Source: Actinomycetota bacterium
GTDB taxonomy: Bacteria > Actinomycetota > Acidimicrobiia > Acidimicrobiales > Ilumatobacteraceae
Length of the DNA stretch: 64,000 bases
Assembly (NCBI GenBank): GCA_009711295.1
Contig: WLST01000001.1
Span: forward strand, 58,371 to 122,370
Reading direction: 5' to 3'
The translations under genes and the position numbers were made by a program. This document shows, piece by piece, positions 56,488 to 64,000 of the stretch. The number at the start of each line of letters is the position of its first letter. Within the stretch, counting starts at the first letter, position 1. The notes below the pieces were generated by a model. The model was not told the DNA's origin, did no database searches, and saw only the letters and a list, made by a program, of their open reading frames with translations.

Positions 56488-57297
56488 GTGCGTGTTCCCG
56501 CTAGCTCGGCCAATTTGGGCCCAGGGTTCGATGGAATAGCCATGGCGCTGTCTTTGTATGCAACGGTGCGCGAGGCAGAAAGTAGCGATGCTGTTGCCGA
56601 TGAATTTCACCCAGCCACTATTGCTTTTCGTGCACTTGGCGGTGTTGGCAATATTTCGGTTCGCACCGATATTCCAATGGGTCGTGGTCTGGGATACAGC
56701 GGGGCAGTACGAGTGGGTGGAGCACTTCTTGCAGCACTGCAGCAAGATGGAAAAGCTTTGCTCTCTCGGGAGTGGCGTAAGAAAATACTGGTTGCTACTG
56801 CAGACCTAGAAGGCCACGGCGACAACGTTGCTGCGTCGTTGCTCGGTGGTGTTGTGGGAACCAACGGCACATTTGCTGCGAGCATTACGAACAATTGCGC
56901 GGTGGAAGTGGTGGTGTGGGTTCCTTCTTCATCTACTTCAACTCATGCTTCGCGTACAAAGTTGCCAAGCCAGGTAAGTCTTGCCGACGCAGCATTTAAT
57001 ATTTCCCACACCGCGCTCCTAGTGGGTGCATTGAATTCGGGAGATCTTGAAGCACTCGCTGTAGCTACTGCCGACCGTTTGCACCAAGACATTCGTTTTG
57101 CTGCAGTGCCAGAGAGCAAAGCAGCACTCGATGCAGGGCTAAGCGCTGGGGCCATTTGTGGCTGGCTGTCGGGTTCGGGTCCGAGTGTTGCCATGTTTTG
57201 CCCTGCGGGTGAAGCAGCACGTATTGCGCACAGCCTTCCCGCGCAAGGTTCGGCAAAGGTGTTAGAAATCGACACCGTTGGTGCACGCCTGTTGTAG
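56488..57297 (+). CDS. thrB: Homoserine kinase (GHMP family)
   Basis: VRVPASSANLGPGFDGIAMALSLY; IPMGRGLGYSGAVRVGGALLA; GAICGWLSGSGPSVAMF. Confidence 0.88.
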   Translation: MRVPASSANLGPGFDGIAMALSLYATVREAESSDAVADEFHPATIAFRALGGVGNISVRTDIPMGRGLGYSGAVRVGGALLAALQQDGKALLSREWRKKILVATADLEGHGDNVAASLLGGVVGTNGTFAASITNNCAVEVVVWVPSSSTSTHASRTKLPSQVSLADAAFNISHTALLVGALNSGDLEALAVATADRLHQDIRFAAVPESKAALDAGLSAGAICGWLSGSGPSVAMFCPAGEAARIAHSLPAQGSAKVLEIDTVGARLL

Positions 57298-57328
57298 CCC
57301 TGTCACACCCCTTTGCTCATATGTGGGC

Positions 57329-57553
57329 ATGGAACAACGCACCTCAATTCCCGTTACGTCTTCGTCACTCACCATCTCATGCGACACCTGCGTGATGCAC
57401 GAGAGCGATGCTTGCGGCGACTGCGTGGTTTCTTACCTGCTCAACCATGAGCCTGGCGATGCCGTGGTCTTTAGCTTTGAAGAAGAGCGTGCCGTGAGGT
57501 TGCTCGCTTCTGCGGGTTTGGTGCCTACGCTTCGTCATCGTGAAGTCGGTTGA
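57329..57553 (+). CDS. Small Cys-containing conserved hypothetical protein
   Basis: MEQRTSIPVTSSSLTISCDTCVMHESDACGDCVVSYLLNHEPGDAVVFSFEEERAVRLLASAGLVPTLRH. Confidence 0.7.
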   Translation: MEQRTSIPVTSSSLTISCDTCVMHESDACGDCVVSYLLNHEPGDAVVFSFEEERAVRLLASAGLVPTLRHREVG

Positions 57554-58667
57554 GTCTCAAAGTAGCTATACACAGCACCTCTCTGAGGTAGGTCTGTCGG
57601 CTGGGTTACATCGTGTCGGCTTCACCACTGCTGAACCGCTGTTGCGGGCACGTGAAGCTTTGGTCGAGCGCGAAGGTCGTGGGTTGCGCGACACCATGCA
57701 GTTCACATACCGCAACCCCATTCGCTCTACAACTCCCGAGATGGCTCTTCCTCATGCGCGCAGCATTGTGGTGGGAGCTCGGAGTTACTTTGCCGATGTG
57801 CAGTTGCCTGTACTTTCTGAAATGACCGACCAAATTTTTGGCGACGTCGCGCGCTATGCCTGGTCCGATCATTATGCGTCGTTGCGAGATTCGCTCACAG
57901 TGGTTGCAGAGCAACTACGTAGCGATGGCCACGAAGCATTGGTATTTGCCGATAGCAATGCCATCGTCGACCGCGAAGTTGCGTATCTTGCAGGGCTCGG
58001 ATGGTTTGGTAAAAACGCAAACTTGCTCATCAGCGGTGCCGGCAGTTGGTTTGTTCTGGGTTGCATAGTTACCACTGCCGAACTCACGCCATCTGCAACG
58101 GTGTCTGACGGTTGTGGAACCTGCCGGCGTTGCATTGATGCGTGCCCAACAGGAGCCATTGTGGAGCCAGGAGTCATCGATGCCGGAAAGTGTTTGGCGT
58201 GGATACTGCAAAAGCCTGGCACTATTGCGCACGAATATCGCGAAGCAATTGGCGCGCGAATGTACGGATGCGACTCATGCCAAGACGCCTGCCCGCCGAG
58301 CATGAGACTCGCGCAACATGAAGAGGTTGCCAGCGATGCCCAAATTGTGGTCGATGTGCTGGAACTGTTGTCGCTGAGCGATGCTGAAATTCTGGAGCGT
58401 TACGGCCGCTGGTACATCGCGGGTCGCGATCCGCGATGGGTACGCCGCAATGCCTTGGTGGTCATTGGAAATAGTGCATCGCCGCACAACGAAAAAGCGA
58501 AAGCAGTACTCACCGCTCACGTGCAAAGCCCCGACCCGGTTTTACGGGCACATGCAATTTGGGCAGCATCACGCTTGGGCATGGGCTCCAGTATCCCGCA
58601 GCACGATGAAGATCCCGATGTGACAGCAGAATTGCACCGTCTACCAGGCGTGCGTGAGCAACACTAG
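57540..58667 (+). CDS. queG: Epoxyqueuosine reductase
   Basis: YLAGLGWFGKNANLLIS…GSWFVLGCIVTTAEL; CGTCRRCIDACPTGAIVEPGVIDAGKCLAW; YGCDSCQDACP. Confidence 0.93.
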   Translation: MKSVESQSSYTQHLSEVGLSAGLHRVGFTTAEPLLRAREALVEREGRGLRDTMQFTYRNPIRSTTPEMALPHARSIVVGARSYFADVQLPVLSEMTDQIFGDVARYAWSDHYASLRDSLTVVAEQLRSDGHEALVFADSNAIVDREVAYLAGLGWFGKNANLLISGAGSWFVLGCIVTTAELTPSATVSDGCGTCRRCIDACPTGAIVEPGVIDAGKCLAWILQKPGTIAHEYREAIGARMYGCDSCQDACPPSMRLAQHEEVASDAQIVVDVLELLSLSDAEILERYGRWYIAGRDPRWVRRNALVVIGNSASPHNEKAKAVLTAHVQSPDPVLRAHAIWAASRLGMGSSIPQHDEDPDVTAELHRLPGVREQH

Positions 58668-58673
58668 AGAAGC

Positions 58674-59798
58674 ATGACATCGCGCCACCTTTTAGTAACG
58701 AACGACTTCCCACCAAAAATTGGTGGCATTCAGTCGTTGCTCTGGGAGTGGTGGCGGCGCTTGCCAAGCGATTCCTTTGCTGTTCTCACATCGCCGTATG
58801 AAGGCGCAAAAGAATGGGATGCCACGCAGCCGTTCCATATTGAACGCACGCGCGAGCCAGTGTTATTGCCACACCCATTCATGGGGAAGCGCATTAATGA
58901 GATGGCAAAGCGTGTTGGTGCCGACTTCGTCGTGCTCGACCCTGCGGTGCCACTTGGCATCGTTGGCCCGTCATTGGAATTGCCATATGCGGTGGTGGTT
59001 CATGGAGCCGAGGTCACAGTGCCAGGGCGTATCCCAGGCACACATCAATTATTGGGCCGCGTATTGCGCAACTCCATTCATGTTGTTGCCGCGGGTCAGT
59101 ATCCGGCCGATGAGGCCGTGCGAGCCGCGGGTCGTGACCTTCCGACAACGGTGGTGCAGCCAGGTGTCGACACCGAGCGCTTTCGTGTGTTGAGCGCCGA
59201 TGAGCGCGCATCAGCGCGTGAACATTTTGGTGTGTCACCGACCGCCGAACTCATTGTTGGCGTCAGCCGACTTGTTCCGCGCAAAGGTTTCGATATTGCT
59301 ATTTCGGCAGTTGCGCGGCTCGCGCGCGATCGTCCGCAACTCGAGATGCTTATTGCTGGTGCGGGTCGCGATGCGAAGCGTTTGAATGAGCTTGCCCAAA
59401 AGCTCGGTGCTCCAGTGCGCTTTTTGGGTCGTACGCCATTTGAAGATCTGCCACTTCTCTATGGGTGTGCCGATATTTTCACCATGCTGTGCCGTAATAG
59501 GTGGGGCGGGCTCGAACAAGAAGGCTTTGGCATCGTGTTTTTGGAGGCAGCTGCGTGCGGAGTGCCTCAAGTTGCCGGAAGTAGTGGCGGAGCCGCTGAA
59601 GCAGTTGACGATGGCGTGTCGGGCATTGTGGTGAAAGACCCCACCAGTATCGACGAAGTGGCTCAAGTATTCTCGGTATTGCTCAACAGCCCCGACCTGC
59701 GTCAACGTATGGGCAATGCTGGGCGAGTGCGCGCCGTGGAAAGTTTTTCCTACGATGTGCTCACCGCACGATTATGGAATACTCTGTCGCAATTGTGA
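58674..59798 (+). CDS. Glycosyltransferase family 4 (PimB-like)
   Basis: LLVTNDFPPKIGGIQSLLWEWWRRLP; GVSRLVPRKGFDIAI; EGFGIVFLEAAACGVPQVAGSSGGAAEAV. Confidence 0.9.
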   Translation: MTSRHLLVTNDFPPKIGGIQSLLWEWWRRLPSDSFAVLTSPYEGAKEWDATQPFHIERTREPVLLPHPFMGKRINEMAKRVGADFVVLDPAVPLGIVGPSLELPYAVVVHGAEVTVPGRIPGTHQLLGRVLRNSIHVVAAGQYPADEAVRAAGRDLPTTVVQPGVDTERFRVLSADERASAREHFGVSPTAELIVGVSRLVPRKGFDIAISAVARLARDRPQLEMLIAGAGRDAKRLNELAQKLGAPVRFLGRTPFEDLPLLYGCADIFTMLCRNRWGGLEQEGFGIVFLEAAACGVPQVAGSSGGAAEAVDDGVSGIVVKDPTSIDEVAQVFSVLLNSPDLRQRMGNAGRVRAVESFSYDVLTARLWNTLSQL

Positions 59799-59811
59799 AG
59801 AAAGATCAGCA

Positions 59812-60261
59812 GTGAGCAAAATCGTTTTGTGTAATCGAGTGGCAACTCTGGTTTTTTCCGTTGTCGCAGTTGTCAGTGCCATTTTTTTCACATCAGCATC
59901 GCGAGTGGCAATTGTCGCAGTGAGCCTTGTACTTTTTGCCGCGGGGGTAGCCACGTTTCTCTTGGGCTACTTCGCAGCCGTACAACGCAGTAGAGAAGAA
60001 GAGATTGCGGTTACTCAACTGTTCTTTTTGGCCGGCGATGTTGCACCGAAAAATGTGCGCCTAGCGATGTGGTATTGCCTTGCAGCACAGTGCGTCGTTG
60101 GACTAGGCGTTGCCTTGGCGCGACCTTCCACCGATGGGAAGGCGGGAAGCGTGATGGCTTTTGCGGTGATGGTTCCGATGCTCGGAATTGGGTTGAATGG
60201 GCTATGGGCAGGCAAGTTCGGTACCTTTGGCCCGCGACAATTGAAGTCTGCACCAGAATAA
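59812..60261 (+). CDS. Hypothetical membrane protein
   Basis: Four predicted hydrophobic segments; GTG start. Confidence 0.75.
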   Translation: MSKIVLCNRVATLVFSVVAVVSAIFFTSASRVAIVAVSLVLFAAGVATFLLGYFAAVQRSREEEIAVTQLFFLAGDVAPKNVRLAMWYCLAAQCVVGLGVALARPSTDGKAGSVMAFAVMVPMLGIGLNGLWAGKFGTFGPRQLKSAPE

Positions 60262-60297
60262 ACGTGCAATTGCATGCGCCATCGGTAACAATGGGGT

Positions 60298-60729
60298 ATG
60301 GCCGAAACTGCCAAACAAACCACCGTCATCGCCGCTTCGCCTGAGCACTGCTTTGCCATTGCTACCGAGTTTGAGCGATACCCCGATTGGGCTAAAGATC
60401 TCAAAGACGCCGTGGTCCTTGAACGCGATGCTCAAGGACGTGCTTCGCGAGTTGAGTTTCGTGCGTCAGCACTTGGTCGCAGTACTCACTACACACTGGG
60501 CTATACCTACGGAGACGCACCTCTTACCATTCAGTGGAAACTCGTCGATGGCGACATCATGCGTACGCTCGATGGCGACTACATGTTCGAGCCAGTAAAC
60601 AACGGAACACTTGTTACTTACGATCTATCCATCGATCTGGTGATTCCACTTCCTGGTTTTGTGAAGCGCCGCGCTGAAAATCGTATTTTGCACACGTTGA
60701 ATGAACTGAAAGCACGCTGCGAGTCGTAA
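60298..60729 (+). CDS. SRPBCC (START-like/polyketide cyclase) family protein
   Basis: AASPEHCFAIATEFERYPDWAKDLKDAVVLERDAQGRASRVEFRASALG. Confidence 0.85.
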   Translation: MAETAKQTTVIAASPEHCFAIATEFERYPDWAKDLKDAVVLERDAQGRASRVEFRASALGRSTHYTLGYTYGDAPLTIQWKLVDGDIMRTLDGDYMFEPVNNGTLVTYDLSIDLVIPLPGFVKRRAENRILHTLNELKARCES

Positions 60730-60760
60730 GGCCGCGCAACAGCATTTTTCATCTTCCAAC

Positions 60761-61639
60761 ATGGTTGCAATCGGTGTTGATGTTGGAGGCACCAAGTGCC
60801 TAGCGGTTGCACTTGGGGAAGATGGCTCCGTTCTCGATTCACTCACACTTCCTACTGCTGAGGGCATTGGTGTTGTTGAAGAAGTTGCCGAATTGTGCAC
60901 TGCCCTCGCACGACGCGTAGGCAAAGCAGCAACGTCGCTGGGGGTGGGAATGCCCGGAACGGTGTCGCGTGACGGTGTGGTGTATCTTGCTCCGCATCTT
61001 CCCGACGTGCGTCAGTTGCCGATGCGGGAATTACTTGCAAGCAAGTTGAACATTCCAGTTGTTGTCGATAACGACGCAACATGTGCTGGCGTTGCTGAGT
61101 GGAAAAAAGGGGCTGCGCAAAATTGCAACGACGCTCTCATCATTACCATTGGTACAGGAATTGGTGCTGCACTCATTGCCAATGGAAAAGTGATGCGCGG
61201 GCATCACGGTTTTGCGGGCGAGAGTGGACACCACATCGTTGTGTACGGCGGGGAAGAGTGCCCGTGTGGACGACGTGGATGTTGGGAGCAATATGCCTCG
61301 GGTACGGCGCTACGACGCATGGCCAATGGTGTGAGTGGTGAAGAAGTTTTGTTGCGTGTGGTGAAAGAAGATGCAGAAGCACAGATCGTTTTGGAAGAGT
61401 TTGCGAGTTGGGTGGCGCTTGGCCTTTTTAACCTGGTCAATACGCTCGACCCACAGGTCATTGTGCTGGGTGGTGGCCTCGGGTCATCTGCGGTACTGCG
61501 ACATTTCGTCGCCAATGCATTAAGCAAGCAAATGCCACCGGCAGAGTTGCGTCCAGCGCCACTGTTGGTAACTGCTCAGTTAGGCCCAGAAGCAGGTGCA
61601 ATTGGTGCGGCATTGCTGGGCAAAGCAGTTATGAATTAG
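60761..61639 (+). CDS. ROK family sugar kinase (glucokinase-like)
   Basis: AIGVDVGGTKCLAVAL; VVDNDATCAGVAEW; IGTGIGAALIANGKVMRGHHGFAGESGHH; CPCGRRGCWEQYASG. Confidence 0.93.
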   Translation: MVAIGVDVGGTKCLAVALGEDGSVLDSLTLPTAEGIGVVEEVAELCTALARRVGKAATSLGVGMPGTVSRDGVVYLAPHLPDVRQLPMRELLASKLNIPVVVDNDATCAGVAEWKKGAAQNCNDALIITIGTGIGAALIANGKVMRGHHGFAGESGHHIVVYGGEECPCGRRGCWEQYASGTALRRMANGVSGEEVLLRVVKEDAEAQIVLEEFASWVALGLFNLVNTLDPQVIVLGGGLGSSAVLRHFVANALSKQMPPAELRPAPLLVTAQLGPEAGAIGAALLGKAVMN

Positions 61640-63089
61640 TGCGCACTCGCTGAACAGCATTGAGCCATTGGGCATGAGCTGCATTGGTGACGCTGGTGTT
61701 TTCGCTATTGGGTAAGTACGTCGCGTTGCTCGCCCACTGCGCAGAAATGTCTGCCATGGTTGACCATGCACCTATGCCAAGACCGGCGAGGTATGCAGCA
61801 CCACACGCAGTTGTTTCGCGGTCAACAGGCAACACCACGGGAACTTGCAGTTGGTCGGCTTGGAATTGCATGAGAAACGCATTGTCGGTTGCTCCGCCAT
61901 CGGCGCGTAGTTCGGTGAGGGTAATGCCCGTTGCTTTTGTCATTGCTTCAATCACATCGCGCGTTTGAAACACGATTGATTCAAGAGTTGCACGCGCAAG
62001 GTGTCCGCGGTGTGTGCCACGTGAAATGCCAAAGATGCCACCGCGTGCATATGGGTCCCACCACGGGCTGCCAAGGCCGGTGAGCGCCGGCACCATCACC
62101 ACTCCGCCGGCATCAGGAACCGACATGGCGAGAGTTTCTATTTCTTTCGCGTCATCAATAATGTGCAAACCATCGCGCAACCACTGCACCGCGGCTCCTG
62201 TTACAAAAATAGAGCCTTCAACGGCATAGGTGGTGGTGTCGTTAATGCGCCACGCAACAGTATTGAGCAATCCATCGACAACCGAAGGGCATGTGGTGCC
62301 CACATTCATGAGCACGAAGCTGCCAGTTCCGTATGTATTTTTTGCAGTGCCAGCGGCAAAGCAGGCTTGGCCAAAAAGTGCAGCTTGCTGGTCTCCGGCA
62401 ATACCGGAAATGGGAATGCCACGCGGGATGCCTTCAACGTTTGTAGTTGCAAAGACGCCACTTGAGTTGCGTACTTCGGGTAGTGCATGCATGGGTATGG
62501 AAAGAAGCGCGCACATCTCGGGGCTCCATGCATGTTGTTGAATGTCGTACAGCATGGTTCTGCTTGCATTCGATTCATCGGTAGCAAATGTGGTTCCGCC
62601 AGAAAGCCTCCACAAGATCCACGAATCAATGGTCCCCAGTGCCAGTTGCGCAGTGGGCTTCACAACTCCGTTGCGCAGTAGCCACTCAGCCTTGGTACCA
62701 GTGAAGTAAGGGTCGAGAACAAGGCCAGTAATACGCCGCACTGCAGGTAACTCATCGGCCAATTCGTGACAGCGGTCTGCGGTGCGGCGATCTTGCCAAA
62801 CAATGGCCGGAGCAAGCACTTCATCGCTGGACCGATCCCACGCCACAAGAGTTTCGCGTTGGTTAGTTATTCCGATCGCAATGGGGGGTTCGCTGAGCTG
62901 GCCCAACACTTCGCGCAAAGTAGAGAGAACTGCACCCCAAATTTCTTCAGCGTCATGTTCCACCCATCCAGGCCGAGGAAAGAACTGCGTGAATTCCTGG
63001 TAGGCAGATAACGAAGGTGCGCCAGTTGTGGAAATTGCGCGGGCTCTGACACCTGTTGTTCCGGCATCAATTGCGACGATGAAGGCCAT
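61629..63089 (-). CDS. glpK: Glycerol kinase
   Basis: FIVAIDAGTTGVRARAIS; GWVEHDAEEIW; GITNQRETLVAWD; DPYFTGTKAEWLLRN; GDQQAALFGQACF. Confidence 0.92.
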   Translation of the reverse strand: MAFIVAIDAGTTGVRARAISTTGAPSLSAYQEFTQFFPRPGWVEHDAEEIWGAVLSTLREVLGQLSEPPIAIGITNQRETLVAWDRSSDEVLAPAIVWQDRRTADRCHELADELPAVRRITGLVLDPYFTGTKAEWLLRNGVVKPTAQLALGTIDSWILWRLSGGTTFATDESNASRTMLYDIQQHAWSPEMCALLSIPMHALPEVRNSSGVFATTNVEGIPRGIPISGIAGDQQAALFGQACFAAGTAKNTYGTGSFVLMNVGTTCPSVVDGLLNTVAWRINDTTTYAVEGSIFVTGAAVQWLRDGLHIIDDAKEIETLAMSVPDAGGVVMVPALTGLGSPWWDPYARGGIFGISRGTHRGHLARATLESIVFQTRDVIEAMTKATGITLTELRADGGATDNAFLMQFQADQLQVPVVLPVDRETTACGAAYLAGLGIGAWSTMADISAQWASNATYLPNSENTSVTNAAHAQWLNAVQRVRTNS

Positions 63090-63098
63090 GCCTAGAAA

Positions 63099-63821
63099 CT
63101 AGTGCTGATTGACCTTTTCACCGTCAAAGCGGTACCCAAGGCCCCGAACAGTGACGACATATTCGGGGGCATCGGGGCGTACTTCAATTTTCGTACGCAA
63201 ACGCCGCACGTGTACGTCTACAAGGCGACCATCGCCAAAGTAGCCGTATCCCCATACCCGGTCGAGCAGTGTTTCGCGGGCGAATACCTTGTTGGGGCTG
63301 GTGGCGAGTTCACACAGCAAGCGAAACTCAGTTCGTGTGAGTGAGATTTCTTTGCCATCGCGATACACGCGACCTTCGTCGGGGCGAATTTCAAGATGCC
63401 CGAAATGTAAAGCGTTCTCGAGATGAAAGGCGCCACTGGCGCGGCGTAGCAATGCATGCATGCGTGCAACAAGGAGTTGACAATTCACTGGGTGTTCGTG
63501 GTACTCGTCAGCTCCGGCTTCAAGACCCTGCAAGATGGTGTCGGAGTGGTCTGACACGATGTAAATGTATGCAGACGTCGCAGTTCTCATTTGTTTCACC
63601 ATGTCGCTCGTATTGCCGTCAATAGCGGAAAAGTTGAGAACTATGACAGTGGGCTGCTTCTTGTGAATAGCGGTGAGCGAGTCGTGAAAAGATTTTGCTA
63701 CTTCTAAATCGTGTGGCTCTTTATTCTCGGCAAATGAATGAGCAATACCGGCCTCAAGTTGGGGCGAGCCTTCCACGAGGAGCAATGCAATGGGTGATTG
63801 TGCAGGGCGTCCGTGATGCAT
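63099..63821 (-). CDS. OmpR-type winged-helix regulator with degenerate receiver domain
   Basis: C-term ISLTRTEFRLLCELATSPNKVFARETLLDRVWGYGYFGDGRLVDVHVRRLRTKIE; N-term receiver fold lacking canonical Asp/Lys. Confidence 0.9.
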   Translation of the reverse strand: MHHGRPAQSPIALLLVEGSPQLEAGIAHSFAENKEPHDLEVAKSFHDSLTAIHKKQPTVIVLNFSAIDGNTSDMVKQMRTATSAYIYIVSDHSDTILQGLEAGADEYHEHPVNCQLLVARMHALLRRASGAFHLENALHFGHLEIRPDEGRVYRDGKEISLTRTEFRLLCELATSPNKVFARETLLDRVWGYGYFGDGRLVDVHVRRLRTKIEVRPDAPEYVVTVRGLGYRFDGEKVNQH

Positions 63822-63854
63822 AGACCTTTAGTCTAGAACACTTGTGGAAAGCAA

Positions 63855-64000
63855 TTAACTTTTGGAGCGATGAATGAGATTTTGTATTTGAGTAAATACT
63901 GCAGCAGGAGATGCCAAAATAGCCGACGGCAAAATGTCGCCACCATCGATACTGCCAATTTTGCATCCAGATTCTTTGGCAATGAGCGTTCCGGCCGCGA
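63855..64000 (-). CDS. C-terminal part of an inositol monophosphatase-like protein (truncated by window edge)
   Basis: AAGTLIAKESGCKIGSIDGGDILPSAILASPAAVFTQIQNLIHRSKS*, open to the window edge. Confidence 0.6.
   Translation of the reverse strand, partial: AAGTLIAKESGCKIGSIDGGDILPSAILASPAAVFTQIQNLIHRSKS

Noticed and set aside
55379-57297. trpD-thrB adjacency as a novel amino-acid operon
   Set aside because: Both enzymes look canonical; adjacency alone does not support a new function.

Overview
64 kb of gene-dense chromosome (about 50% GC by eye). Content is typical of an actinobacterium, probably Acidimicrobiia: WhiB, PimB-like glycosyltransferase, F420/LLM oxidoreductases, DUF3501, many GTG starts. 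I support about 60 coding regions, three tRNAs (Asn-GTT, Ile-type CAT, Val-TAC) and an RNase P RNA on the minus strand. No phage, transposase, integrase or CRISPR array was seen. Most of the window is core metabolism. Accessory points of interest: (1) an 8.5 kb run of three overlapping genes for secreted RCC1-type proteins, each with exactly seven Cys-paired blades, with a fourth copy fused to an OmpA-like domain nearby; (2) a sigma-70 factor with a tandem duplication of regions 3-4; (3) a secreted lipoprotein with a Cys-His-Asp pattern resembling a papain/transglutaminase fold; (4) an FGGY kinase that has lost glycerol-contact residues, in an operon with GlpD and an AGPS-like flavoenzyme; (5) an OmpR-type regulator with a degenerate receiver; (6) a ferric-reductase/ApbE/secreted acidic protein operon divergent from a two-component system; (7) a PerR-like/rubrerythrin/Fe-S/DUF3501 module. 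Functional calls are from sequence reading only; no database search was run.
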